From: Faeciplasma sp045660445
Lineage (GTDB): Bacteria > Bacillota > Clostridia > Oscillospirales > Ruminococcaceae
Direction: 5' to 3'
Assembly: GCA_045660445.1 (NCBI GenBank)
Contig: JAZRDR010000001.1
Location: 62,001-126,000, forward strand
DNA length: 64,000 nucleotides
Shown here: piece after piece, positions 41,202 to 50,171 of the stretch
Layout: each line of letters begins with the position of its first letter
Numbering within the stretch: the stretch's first letter is position 1
Made by a program: the position numbers and the translations under genes
The notes under the pieces: model-generated
What the model was told of the DNA's origin: nothing
What the model saw: the letters and a program-made list of their open reading frames with translations, nothing else
The model's database searches: none

Positions 41202-41956
41202 TGCACACACAAGTTGAAATAACCGGTGCGAAAATACTGTTAGAGCTTCCGTTTGGTATAACCATAACCGAAACGCAGGTAAACATGTGGATCGTTATGG
41301 CCCTCATAACAGGTGTTTGCATCTGGCTCACTCACGATTTAAAAGTAAAGCCCACCTCTAAAAGGCAGATAATCGCCGAGTTTATAGTTAACATGGCATA
41401 CAGCTTTGTAGATGGCAACATGGGCAAAAAATTCAAACAGTACACGCCCTTTATTGCGGCGCTCTTCTCGCTTGCAATGGTCTGCAGCCTTTCCTCTCTC
41501 TTGGGAATGTATGCTCCCACAAGCGATCTTAACACCACGATCGGTTGGGCACTTGTAGTGTTCGTTCTTATAACCTATTACAAGATCAAATCAAACGGTA
41601 TTTTGGGTTATGCAAAGGGACTTACCGAACCGATCTTTATAATGACACCGATGAACATCATTGGCGAGTTCTCAACGCCGATCTCGATGGCATTCCGTTT
41701 GTTCGGCAACATCGCATCCGGCTCGGTAATCTCCGTGCTCGTATATGCAGCTCTTGCTTGGCTTAACGGCGTGATCTTCGGTTGGCTTCCCGGCTTCTTG
41801 GGCGAATGGGCGGATATGTTCCCGATCTTGCAGCTCGGTCTTCCTGCGATCCTCTCGCTTTATTTCGACATTTTCTCAAGCGTTTTGCAGGCATTCATCT
41901 TCTGCATGCTCACGATGCTTTATATAGCATCTGCCGCAGAAACAGAAGAAGCATAA
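41201..41956 (+). CDS. atpB: F-type ATP synthase subunit a
   Basis: A 251-residue stator subunit that carries the ion half-channels. The essential Arg is in MAFRLFGNIASG. The start is a GTG whose G is the last base of the atpI TAG stop; GAGGAGG lies some 15 bases upstream. Five to six helices are seen, with a conserved LQAFIFCMLTMLYIASA end. Confidence 0.92.
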   Translation: MHTQVEITGAKILLELPFGITITETQVNMWIVMALITGVCIWLTHDLKVKPTSKRQIIAEFIVNMAYSFVDGNMGKKFKQYTPFIAALFSLAMVCSLSSLLGMYAPTSDLNTTIGWALVVFVLITYYKIKSNGILGYAKGLTEPIFIMTPMNIIGEFSTPISMAFRLFGNIASGSVISVLVYAALAWLNGVIFGWLPGFLGEWADMFPILQLGLPAILSLYFDIFSSVLQAFIFCMLTMLYIASAAETEEA

Positions 41957-42013
41957 TAATTTTTGTTAAGTTTATCGGCTAACGCCGAATTACTGAAAGG
42001 ATGGTAAACATTT

Positions 42014-42274
42014 ATGGAAAGAGCATTAGTACTTATGGGTTGCGCTATCGGCGCAGGTCTTTCGATGATCGCAGGTATCGGCCCCGGTATCGGTGAAGGT
42101 TACGCTGTTGGTAAGGCTTGTGAAGCTATCGCACGTCAGCCCGAGCAGAAGGGTAGCGTTACAACCACCATGTTGATGGGTTGTGCAGTTGCAGAAACCA
42201 CCGGTCTTTACGGTCTTATCGTTGGCTTGCTCCTCATCTTCGTAGCTCCCGGAATCTTCCTTAACAGACTTTAA
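42014..42274 (+). CDS. atpE: F-type ATP synthase subunit c with two-carboxylate ion site
   Basis: An 86-residue double-helix rotor subunit. Helix 1 has IAGIGPGIGEGYAVG and the polar loop ARQPEQKG is conserved. Helix 2 has AVAETTGLYG. The ion-binding Glu is E61, next to T62. The position that is Gln in the Na+ synthase of Ilyobacter (GPGVGQG) is Glu here (E28). This E28/E61 pair matches the two-carboxylate c-ring described for Fusobacterium nucleatum, which binds Na+. Sodium coupling is therefore likely, though the motif alone does not exclude H+. Confidence 0.93.
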   Translation: MERALVLMGCAIGAGLSMIAGIGPGIGEGYAVGKACEAIARQPEQKGSVTTTMLMGCAVAETTGLYGLIVGLLLIFVAPGIFLNRL

Positions 42275-42319
42275 TTCTTAGTTAAGACAAAGTAAGTTAA
42301 GTAAGGAGATGTATTTAAA

Positions 42320-42832
42320 ATGATAATGGCGGGAACGCTTGAATTTCTCTCCATAAACGTCTGGCATATCCTTATGGCTATCGGCAACCTTTTAATTCTC
42401 GTTTGGCTTTTAAAGAAGTTCCTTTTCAAGCCCGTTAACGATATCTTGCAAAAGCGTGCCGAAGAGGTTGAAAAGATCTATTCCGATGCTGATGAAGCTC
42501 TTGAAAAGGCAACTGCCGACAAGGCGCTTTATGAGCAGAAGTTAAACGAAGCCAAGGACGAAGCAGATGCACTTATAAAAACAGCCTCCGAAAATGCAAA
42601 GGCAAAGAGCGATGCTATCATTTCCGATGCGAAAGCAGAGGCAGAGCGCCGTCGCCGCAACGCCGATGAAGACATCGAGCTTGCCAAGAAAAAGGCTGTT
42701 AACGACATTAAAGATTCCATTTCGGATATGGTCATTTCGCTTGCAGAGCAGGTCGTTGAAAAAGAGCTTGACGAAAAAGCTCATAAAGACCTTATCGACG
42801 AAGCGATCGACAGTCTGGGTGACAGCGTATGA
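42320..42832 (+). CDS. atpF: F-type ATP synthase subunit b
   Basis: A 170-residue peripheral stalk subunit: one N-terminal helix (IGNLLILVWLLKKFLFKPVN) and a long Ala/Glu/Lys coiled coil with RRRNADEDIELAKKKA. Two in-frame ATGs, at 42320 and 42326, are possible; AAGGAG fits both. It overlaps the delta gene by 4 bases (ATGATGA). Confidence 0.92.
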   Translation: MIMAGTLEFLSINVWHILMAIGNLLILVWLLKKFLFKPVNDILQKRAEEVEKIYSDADEALEKATADKALYEQKLNEAKDEADALIKTASENAKAKSDAIISDAKAEAERRRRNADEDIELAKKKAVNDIKDSISDMVISLAEQVVEKELDEKAHKDLIDEAIDSLGDSV

Positions 42833-43383
42833 TGAAAAACTATGCTGACGAATACGGTTTAGCACTTTATAACCTCTCGATCGAGGCTGAGTGTTCTCAT
42901 GAGATCTTTAACGATTTCGCTTCCGTATCCGATATCTTTAAATCCAATCCCGAGTTTTTGCGTCTTTTGTCAAATCCCATGCTCACAGCAAGCGAGCGTG
43001 CAATGTCCGTCAAGAATGTTTTCGGCAGCAAGATAAATCATTACCTTTTAAACATGATGATGATCTTGGCAGAAAAACGAAGCCTTGATATCATCGAAAA
43101 ATGCTGGCTTGAATTCAGGAAGCATTATTGCAAGGCAAATAACATCATTGCAGTCACCGCAACTGCCGCCGCTCCTTTAAGCGAGGAGCAAAAGCAAAAG
43201 CTTATTTCAAAGCTCGAATCAAAGCTTGGCTCGAAGATCCTTTTAAGCTGTACGGTCGATCCCAGATGCTTGGGCGGTATCGTCCTTGAATACGACGGAA
43301 AGAGGGTTGACGCGAGCGTTAAGCAACGCTTTAAGAGCCTTCGTCAGACAATAAGACAAAGCGACATTAAACCGGTCATCTAA
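42829..43383 (+). CDS. atpH: F-type ATP synthase subunit delta
   Basis: A 184-residue OSCP/delta subunit linking the peripheral stalk to the catalytic head. It starts YADEYGLALYNLS and ends with LGGIVLEYDGKRVDASVKQRF, the family hallmark. Two ATGs lie back to back at the start, inside the atpF stop. Confidence 0.92.
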   Translation: MMKNYADEYGLALYNLSIEAECSHEIFNDFASVSDIFKSNPEFLRLLSNPMLTASERAMSVKNVFGSKINHYLLNMMMILAEKRSLDIIEKCWLEFRKHYCKANNIIAVTATAAAPLSEEQKQKLISKLESKLGSKILLSCTVDPRCLGGIVLEYDGKRVDASVKQRFKSLRQTIRQSDIKPVI

Positions 43384-43405
43384 AATATTATTTGGAGAAG
43401 AAATA

Positions 43406-44914
43406 ATGAACTTAGACGAAATCAGCAGCCTTATAAAGGCTCAAATAAAAAACTATGAAGCCAAGGCAGAGCTTTCAGAGGTCGGCTCGGTCATCACCGT
43501 CGGTGACGGTATCGCTTCGGTTTACGGACTTGACAAGTGTGTTTCAAACGAGCTTGTTCAGTTCTCTAACGGAACCTATGGCATGGCTTTAAACCTTGAA
43601 GAAGACTTCGTTTCTGTCGTAATGCTTGGCTCGGATGCAGGCGTGCGAGAGGGTGACATCGTAAAGCGTACAGGCTCGGTCGTTTCCGTCCCTGTCGGCG
43701 ATGCTTTGATCGGCAGAGTTGTAAACGCACTCGGTCAGCCGGTCGACGGTAAGGGCCCTATTGCATATGAAAAGCTTATGCCTATCGAGCGTAAGGCAAC
43801 CGGCATTATTGAAAGAAAATCCGTAAGCGTCCCTTTGCAGACAGGTATCAAGGCTATCGACTCGATGATCCCCATCGGTCGTGGTCAGCGTGAGCTTATA
43901 ATCGGTGACCGTCAGACAGGTAAAACTGTCATCGCAACCGATACTATTATCAATCAGAAGGGCAAAAACTGCATCTGTATCTACGTTGCTATCGGTCAGA
44001 AGAACTCGACTGTTGCTCAGCTTGTTGAAACACTTTCCCGTGCAGGCGCAATGGATTACACCATCGTTGTCAGCTCAACAGCAAGCGAGCTTGCAACACT
44101 TCAATACATCGCACCCTATTCGGGTTGCACAATGGGCGAATACTTTATGAATCAGGGCAAGGATTGCTTAATCATTTATGATGATCTTTCCAAGCACGCT
44201 GTTGCATACCGTACACTTTCGCTCCTCATTCGCCGTCCTCCCGGACGTGAAGCTTATCCCGGTGACGTTTTCTATCTCCACTCCCGTTTGCTCGAGCGTG
44301 CTGCACGCTTAAGCGATGATTGCGGAGGGGGATCACTCACCGCACTTCCTATAATCGAAACCCAAGCGGGCGACGTTTCTGCCTATATCCCCACCAACGT
44401 AATCTCCATTACCGACGGTCAGATATTCTTAGAAACCGAGCTTTTCAACTCGGGCATCATGCCAGCGGTTAACCCCGGTATCTCCGTAAGCCGTGTTGGC
44501 GGCTCCGCTCAGCTTAAGTCGATGAAGCAGGTTTCGGGTTCCTTAAAGCTTTTATACTCACAGTATCGCGAGCTTCAGTCGTTTGCTCAGTTCGGATCCG
44601 ATCTTGATAAGGACACTAAGGACCGTTTGGCACAGGGCGAAAGAATCGTTGAAGTATTAAAGCAGGATAGAAACACTCCCGTTGACGTTGAGCTTCAGGT
44701 TTGCATCATTTACGCTGTTGTAAACAACTATTTAAAGGATGTTCCCGTTAACCTTGTTAAAGAATACGAGAGCGAGCTCTATTTCGAAATGAGCTCCTAT
44801 CACAAGGATGTTTTGGAAATGATCTTAAACCCCAAGGGTCTTAACGACGAAAGCCGTGCCGCTCTTGACAAGGCTATTTCCGACTTTACCGAAAAGTTTA
44901 TAAGCATCCACTGA
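43406..44914 (+). CDS. atpA: F-type ATP synthase subunit alpha
   Basis: A 502-residue alpha subunit. The P-loop is GDRQTGKT, and PAVNPGISVSRVGGSAQ and the C-terminal domain are complete. It forms the non-catalytic nucleotide sites of the head. GGAGAAG precedes the start. Confidence 0.96.
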   Translation: MNLDEISSLIKAQIKNYEAKAELSEVGSVITVGDGIASVYGLDKCVSNELVQFSNGTYGMALNLEEDFVSVVMLGSDAGVREGDIVKRTGSVVSVPVGDALIGRVVNALGQPVDGKGPIAYEKLMPIERKATGIIERKSVSVPLQTGIKAIDSMIPIGRGQRELIIGDRQTGKTVIATDTIINQKGKNCICIYVAIGQKNSTVAQLVETLSRAGAMDYTIVVSSTASELATLQYIAPYSGCTMGEYFMNQGKDCLIIYDDLSKHAVAYRTLSLLIRRPPGREAYPGDVFYLHSRLLERAARLSDDCGGGSLTALPIIETQAGDVSAYIPTNVISITDGQIFLETELFNSGIMPAVNPGISVSRVGGSAQLKSMKQVSGSLKLLYSQYRELQSFAQFGSDLDKDTKDRLAQGERIVEVLKQDRNTPVDVELQVCIIYAVVNNYLKDVPVNLVKEYESELYFEMSSYHKDVLEMILNPKGLNDESRAALDKAISDFTEKFISIH

Positions 44915-44949
44915 ATTTAACGTGATTTTAACGAAGGGAGGGGACACAC

Positions 44950-45801
44950 TTGGCTTCGATGAAGGAGATAAACCTTCGAATTAAAAGTATCAAGGGCACA
45001 AGGCAGATAACAAAAGCTATGGAGCTTGTTGCGATATCAAAGCTTTCCAAAGCTCGTGAACGCACCGAGCGTTGCCGCCCTTTCTATAACGAGCTTTATC
45101 AAGCTCTTTGCGATATCGCATCCACCTCAACAGCATCCGATTCTCACTATTGCGTTAAGCGCGATGTTAAAAAATCCTGCGTGATAGTCATTGCGGGCGA
45201 TAGGGGACTTGCAGGCGGATATAACAATAACCTCTTCAAGCTTTTCGAGGAGCAGGTTGCAGGCAAAACCGTTTGCGTTCTGCCCATTGGCAAGCGCGCT
45301 GTTGATTATTGCAACCGCAAGGGATACGAGATCGTGTCAAGTGAATACACTTGCGTCGAGGATATTGATGTCGGCGACTGCTTCGAGATCGCATACACTT
45401 TATGCGAAATGTATTCAGAGGGCGAGTTCGACGAGCTTTCAGTCGTATACACCAACTTCGCATCCATGCTCACTCAAGATCCGGGCACATTAAAGATATT
45501 GCCTCTTGATGAAAGCATTGCATCAGGCAATGTCGGCGACAATCGCTTCATGCTTGTTGAGCCCGGGGCAGAGGTTGTGTTCAACTCGATCGTTCCCGAT
45601 AGCGTGGCAGGTCTTGTCTGGGGCACTGTGTGCGAATCCTTTACAAGCGAGCTTGCCGCAAGAAGAACCGCAATGGAATCGGCAACCTCGAACGCCGACG
45701 ATATAATTGCCGATCTTCAGCTTAAATATAACAAGGCAAGAAAGAGCTCCATCACCCAGCAGATCACCGAGATCGTTTCGGGCGCAGGGCTTGAACAGTA
45801 A
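44950..45801 (+). CDS. atpG: F-type ATP synthase subunit gamma
   Basis: A 283-residue central stalk subunit, with the N-terminal helix MKEINLRIKSIKGTRQITKAMELV and the C-terminal helix ending QQITEIVSGAGL. The start is a TTG at 44950 with GGGAGGGG about six bases before it and the usual MASMKEI beginning; the ATG at 44959 is too far from the ribosome site. Confidence 0.93.
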   Translation: MASMKEINLRIKSIKGTRQITKAMELVAISKLSKARERTERCRPFYNELYQALCDIASTSTASDSHYCVKRDVKKSCVIVIAGDRGLAGGYNNNLFKLFEEQVAGKTVCVLPIGKRAVDYCNRKGYEIVSSEYTCVEDIDVGDCFEIAYTLCEMYSEGEFDELSVVYTNFASMLTQDPGTLKILPLDESIASGNVGDNRFMLVEPGAEVVFNSIVPDSVAGLVWGTVCESFTSELAARRTAMESATSNADDIIADLQLKYNKARKSSITQQITEIVSGAGLEQ

Positions 45802-45830
45802 ACAAATCCAATCCGAAAGGAATTTTGAAA

Positions 45831-47225
45831 ATGGACAAAAATATTGGCGTTGTAACGCAGATAATCGGTCCTGTCTTAGACATCAAGTTCGAAGATGGCA
45901 AGCTCCCCGAGCTTAATCATGCTATCTCCATCGACTATGATGACCGTCATATAGTATTAGAGGTTGCACAGCACATCGGTGACAACGTTGCCCGTTGCAT
46001 CGCGATGAGCTCGACCGACGGTTTGCCCCGCGGTATCGAGGCTTTGGATACAGGTGCGCCCATCAGCGTTCCCGTCGGACCTGACACCTTGGGAAGAATC
46101 TTCAACCTTTTGGGTGAGTGTATCGACAATATGCCCACTCCCGAAACTAAAGAGCGTTGGCCCATTCACCGTCCTGCACCTGCATACGATGAACAGCAGT
46201 CCACTACCGAGATTCTTGAAACAGGTATCAAGGTAGTTGACCTTATTTGCCCTTATGCAAAGGGTGGTAAGATAGGTTTGTTCGGCGGTGCAGGCGTTGG
46301 TAAGACTGTTTTAATTCAGGAGCTTATCAATAACGTTGCAAAACAGCACGGTGGTATCTCTGTATTCACCGGTGTTGGCGAACGCACCCGTGAAGGTAAC
46401 GACCTTTACAATGAAATGAAGGAATCTGGCGTTCTTTCAAAGACCGCACTCGTATACGGTCAGATGAACGAACCTCCGGGAGCAAGAATGAGAGTAGGTT
46501 TAACCGGCCTTACCATGGCAGAATACTTCCGCGACCGTGAAGGACAGGACGTTTTGCTCTTTATCGACAACATCTTCCGCTTTACACAGGCTGGATCAGA
46601 GGTTTCTGCACTTTTGGGCAGAATGCCTTCAGAAGTTGGCTATCAGCCCACCCTTGCAACTGAAATGGGCGCTTTGCAGGAAAGAATCACCTCCACAAAG
46701 AATGGCTCTATCACTTCCGTTCAGGCGGTATACGTTCCTGCCGATGACCTTACTGACCCTGCTCCTGCGACAACATTCGCACACCTTGATGCTACAACCG
46801 TTCTTTCAAGAAGTATCGCTTCCTTGGGCATCTATCCTGCGGTTGATCCTTTGGACTCTACATCAAGAATCCTTTCTCCCGACGTTGTGGGTGATGAACA
46901 CTATAAAGTAGCTCGTGACGTTCAGAGAATTTTGCAAAGATATAAAGAGCTTCAGGATATTATCGCTATCATGGGTATGGACGAGCTCTCCGAAGAAGAT
47001 AAGCTCACTGTTGCCCGTGCAAGAAAGGTTCAGCGTTTCCTTTCTCAGCCCTTCACAGTTGCCGAACAGTTCACCGGCTTCACCGGTAAATATGTTCCCG
47101 TAGCTGAAACCGTTCGCGGCTTCAAGGAAATTATCGAAGGTAAGCACGACGATCTTCCCGAATCTGCATTCTTGTTTGTCGGAACCATCGAAGAAGCAGT
47201 TGAAAAGGCTAAGGGACTTAAGTAA
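45831..47225 (+). CDS. atpD: F-type ATP synthase subunit beta
   Basis: A 464-residue catalytic subunit. The P-loop is GGAGVGKTVLIQELI, followed by GERTREGNDLY, the Walker B VLLFIDNIFRFTQAG and the DELSEED motif region (MDELSEEDKLTV). ATG 45831 is chosen: GAAAGG is 10 bases before it, whereas the TTG at 45825 is too close. Confidence 0.96.
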   Translation: MDKNIGVVTQIIGPVLDIKFEDGKLPELNHAISIDYDDRHIVLEVAQHIGDNVARCIAMSSTDGLPRGIEALDTGAPISVPVGPDTLGRIFNLLGECIDNMPTPETKERWPIHRPAPAYDEQQSTTEILETGIKVVDLICPYAKGGKIGLFGGAGVGKTVLIQELINNVAKQHGGISVFTGVGERTREGNDLYNEMKESGVLSKTALVYGQMNEPPGARMRVGLTGLTMAEYFRDREGQDVLLFIDNIFRFTQAGSEVSALLGRMPSEVGYQPTLATEMGALQERITSTKNGSITSVQAVYVPADDLTDPAPATTFAHLDATTVLSRSIASLGIYPAVDPLDSTSRILSPDVVGDEHYKVARDVQRILQRYKELQDIIAIMGMDELSEEDKLTVARARKVQRFLSQPFTVAEQFTGFTGKYVPVAETVRGFKEIIEGKHDDLPESAFLFVGTIEEAVEKAKGLK

Positions 47226-47241
47226 AGGGAGGTAACTTTAC

Positions 47242-47646
47242 ATGGCTAACTTCCTGCTTAAAATCGTCTCGCCCGACGGTGTTTTCTTTAACGGCGAAGC
47301 TAAGCAGCTTTCTGTTCGCTCTATCGACGGCGAGATCGCGATATTAAAGGGTCACATCCCTTTTTTGACCGCTGTTTCCATCGGCGAAGCAAGAGTATAT
47401 GTTGACGATGAAGCACCAAAGCGTGCTGCTTGCTGCGGCGGAATGCTCACTGTCACCGATGAAGAAGTTCTTCTTGCTCCCACAACTTTCGAGTGGGCAA
47501 ATGACATCGACATTGAGCGCGCACAAACCGCAAAAGAGCATGCAGAGCAGCTTTTGGCATCTGCTACAACACCCGCCGACAAAAAGATCGCAAAGCGCAA
47601 GCTTGAACGCGCAGAGCTTCGAATCAAAGTCGCTCAAAAGCAATAG
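47242..47646 (+). CDS. atpC: F-type ATP synthase subunit epsilon
   Basis: A 134-residue subunit with an N-terminal beta sandwich (LKIVSPDGVFFNGEA, GEIAILKGHIPFLTAV) and a C-terminal helical hairpin (AEQLLASATTPADKKIAKRK), which may inhibit ATP hydrolysis. It is the last gene of the operon; AGGGAGGT precedes the start. Confidence 0.93.
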   Translation: MANFLLKIVSPDGVFFNGEAKQLSVRSIDGEIAILKGHIPFLTAVSIGEARVYVDDEAPKRAACCGGMLTVTDEEVLLAPTTFEWANDIDIERAQTAKEHAEQLLASATTPADKKIAKRKLERAELRIKVAQKQ

Positions 47647-47657
47647 ACATAATAAAT

Positions 47658-47694
47658 GCGTCTCCTCCAATTTCGGAAGAGACGCTTATTTTTT
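47658..47694 (+). terminator. Terminator of the atp operon
   Basis: GCGTCTC (47658-47664) and GAGACGC (47679-47685) with inner TCC/GGA pairs, then TTATTTTTTT. Confidence 0.9.
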
Positions 47695-47712
47695 TGTTTT
47701 GTCAGTCACCAA

Positions 47713-47871
47713 GGCTCGCCACGCCGCGCCCGGCGCCTCCCTTCGGTCGGCGCGCCCCGCGGCACTCGCTCGCCTTTTGCAACTCTAAAGCACAACCGCC
47801 GCCACCGCCCGCCGTTCCTTGCAGGCTGCTTTCAGCAGCCGCTCGGCTTCGCCGTGCGACGGCTCGCAGCA
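47713..47871. repeat. GC-rich hairpin cluster and palindromic element copy H
   Basis: 47713-47775 holds CCACGCCGCGCC, a CCTCC-CTTCGG-type stem, then CCCCGCGGCACTCGC, so the edge motifs of the 22473 cluster appear in swapped order. 47802-47871 is a type-1 copy: CCACCGCCCGCCGTTCCTTG, stem GGCTGCT-TTC-AGCAGCC, CGCTCGGCTTCGCC, GTGCGACGGCTCGC. It fills the space between atpC and the convergent GH127 gene. Confidence 0.72.
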
Positions 47872-47875
47872 TCAT

Positions 47876-49867
47876 TTACTTAGCCATAACAAGATCCCAA
47901 TAGATACCATATCTTATGTTGTAGATAGAGTAATAGGGGATAAAGGTAAGCTCCTTGTCAGCGCAGATAAGCTTGAATTCCAAGCCCTCTCCAACGCGCT
48001 CGAAGCAAACGTCGGGATTGGTTCTGACATCCTTGCCGGTAAGACCTTCATTAAGTGTCAAGCTGTCGTTGATACCGCCTTCAACTGCCAGAACAGAGGT
48101 TTCGGGAATGATAACGCTCATGCCGGTATAGGTGGTTGTCATGTTTTCGGTTCCAAGATCAGCCGCAAGCAAAACGGGGCCATACTTGAACGCCACGGTG
48201 TTCAAGCCGTCAACCATGTTTAAGGCTGTAAATCCAAGAGGGATTCTAACGTCAACGCTGTCCTTGTTTGCCCATTCGCGTGTGATAACAGCATATCCGC
48301 CATCGGTTTCAAAGCTTATTGCTTCTCCGTTAACCTTGATCTCAAGATCGCCCTTTGCCCAGTCGGGAATTCTAACCTTCAAGCCAAAGGTTACGGGAGC
48401 ATCTGCTTTAACGGTAAGGTTTGTTGTGTCGGTCACAGGAAGATTTGTCGACTGAATCAAGGTAACTCCCTTTTCGGTCCACTCAACCTTTGATGCGAGA
48501 TACATATTAACGTAAAGCTCGTCAGCGGTGTGGTAATAGATCATGTCGCCAAGCTTTGTCATGTTTTCCATACCGCTGCCCGTACAGCACCAGAAGCTGT
48601 CATAAGGAGTAGAGAATGTCTTGAAGTATCCCGTAGCCATCGACTGGAAGTAGGTAGTCATGCCTGTTTCGGGGTTCTGCGAAGCCATAATGTCGTTAAT
48701 AAACGCATTTTCCATATAGTCTGCATACTTGCTGTCGCCGGTGATCTTGAAGAGCTCCTTTGTCAGCTTAAGCATGTTATATACGTTGCAGGTCTCACAG
48801 TTGCAGTTTGTTCTCTCGTGGTTGAGGTAGTCGTCAGCACCGAAATGCTCCCATTCCGAGTTCGCACCGGTTGCATATGTGTGGTGGTCAATAACCATCT
48901 GCCAAAAGATCTCAGCAGTCTCAAGATACTCGCTGGCATCAACCTTTTTGCCGTCGATAACCTTGCCGTGGCAGGTCTCATATCTTTTCAAAGCACCGAT
49001 TATCTTGGGAATGGTGGTGTTTGCGTGACGGTTGTTCAAAACGTCCTTGCCGTCGGTTCTGATCTTCTCGAACAAGGCGTCCTCATCGAAAGCGTGAGCA
49101 GCAATAGCATATTTGTCAATGTCGGTAACAGCAAAAAGCTCATAAAGAATGTCGTTCATTCCGCCGTATTCAATTGACAAAACGGTTCTGTGAGTTTCCT
49201 CGTCCCAGCTCTGAGTCTTGTCATAGGTCCAGTCGCCAACGCCTTTTGCAATGTCTAAAGCAGGCTGATAACCTGTGAATTCATATGTATAAACCAAGCC
49301 TTCTAAAACCTTGTGCATTGTATACCACGGAACCCAAGCCTCGGTAAATAGGTTTGATTTGCCCTTTTCAACGTTATCAAACTGGAATTCGGTGTTAAAT
49401 TCAACAAATTTTCCGCCCCAAAGGAATCCGTCGTCACGCTGGCAAAGAACAAGCTCGTCGATCAAATATGTCAGCTTTTCATAAAGCTTAGTTTTATCAG
49501 AGGCAGAAGTGCCGTCATTAGCATATGCTTGTGCAAGTGCTGTTAAGTGATGGCCAAGTGTGTGTCCCGAAATAAGGTGGTTTTCCCATCCACCATAAGG
49601 TTCAACACCCTTGGTGTCACGACCCACGTTCTTGCGGAAATAGTATAAAAGTCTTTCATTGTCCAAGCTTAAAAGATAGTCGATCTCTTTTTCCAAAGCA
49701 TTGTCCAAATAAGCATCAGTCATTTCAAGCTCATTAAGGCCAAATGACGATATCTTCGTGTTCAAATAATCCATGTGGTTCCCTCCGCTCTCGGTTTCAG
49801 ATGATGCACAGCTGCATAAAGTAAGTGCCGCCAAAGCAATAGTCAAAACAGATTTGATTTTCTTCAT
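47876..49867 (-). CDS. GH127 family beta-L-arabinofuranosidase-type lipoprotein
   Basis: A 663-residue lipoprotein (signal end LTLCSC). The GH127 alpha/alpha barrel covers about residues 40-470, with the zinc-thiolate site: Cys-rich ERTNCNCETCNVYNMLKL and the SFWCCTGSGMEN pair containing the nucleophile Cys. Beta domains make up the rest. The reference member HypBA1 removes beta-L-arabinofuranose from hydroxyproline-linked arabinan; related enzymes act on pectin or arabinan. Start 49867 is set by AAAGGACACG and the signal peptide. No terminator is seen directly after it; the repeat cluster follows. Confidence 0.88.
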   Translation of the reverse strand: MKKIKSVLTIALAALTLCSCASSETESGGNHMDYLNTKISSFGLNELEMTDAYLDNALEKEIDYLLSLDNERLLYYFRKNVGRDTKGVEPYGGWENHLISGHTLGHHLTALAQAYANDGTSASDKTKLYEKLTYLIDELVLCQRDDGFLWGGKFVEFNTEFQFDNVEKGKSNLFTEAWVPWYTMHKVLEGLVYTYEFTGYQPALDIAKGVGDWTYDKTQSWDEETHRTVLSIEYGGMNDILYELFAVTDIDKYAIAAHAFDEDALFEKIRTDGKDVLNNRHANTTIPKIIGALKRYETCHGKVIDGKKVDASEYLETAEIFWQMVIDHHTYATGANSEWEHFGADDYLNHERTNCNCETCNVYNMLKLTKELFKITGDSKYADYMENAFINDIMASQNPETGMTTYFQSMATGYFKTFSTPYDSFWCCTGSGMENMTKLGDMIYYHTADELYVNMYLASKVEWTEKGVTLIQSTNLPVTDTTNLTVKADAPVTFGLKVRIPDWAKGDLEIKVNGEAISFETDGGYAVITREWANKDSVDVRIPLGFTALNMVDGLNTVAFKYGPVLLAADLGTENMTTTYTGMSVIIPETSVLAVEGGINDSLTLNEGLTGKDVRTNPDVCFERVGEGLEFKLICADKELTFIPYYSIYNIRYGIYWDLVMAK

Positions 49868-49905
49868 AATTCGTGTCCTTTCACATCCGCAATGATGCTG
49901 CGTAT

Positions 49906-49959
49906 ATTTTATCATATATAAATGGCGATGTAAATGTTTAAAGGGAAATTCTTAAGAAT
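49906..49959 (-). promoter_or_regulatory. Promoter of the GH127 gene and an upstream palindrome
   Basis: Minus-strand TTTACA (49934-49929) and TAAAAT (49911-49906), 17-base spacing. ATTCTTAAGAAT (49948-49959) is a 12-base palindrome just behind the -35 box, a possible activator site. The remaining gap up to argG (304 bases in all) holds only the argG promoter. Confidence 0.5.
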
Positions 49960-50098
49960 ATTTCATGCAAAATATGATAAAAAGTTAATTTGAAAGTTCG
50001 CTTAATGGTAGAGATTTTGTCAAATCAACTAACAAACATTATATATGTAAATACGTTCAGTACAATTTGCCAAAAACGAATAATATGCAATTTTATGC

Positions 50099-50127
50099 TT
50101 GACATTTCTGCATATAAGATGTATAAT
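50099..50127 (+). promoter_or_regulatory. Promoter of argG
   Basis: TTGACA (50099-50104) and TATAAT (50122-50127) with 17-base spacing, a near-consensus promoter. No ArgR palindrome is evident beyond AT-rich sequence (AATAATATGCAATTTTATG). Confidence 0.82.
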
Positions 50128-50171
50128 CAATGCATACAGTGAATATTTATTCAGCGAGGAGACTGATTACA

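Noticed and set aside
40683..47646. V-type or N-ATPase instead of F-type
   Set aside because: Subunit order B-E-F-H-A-G-D-C and each subunit length match a standard F-type operon.
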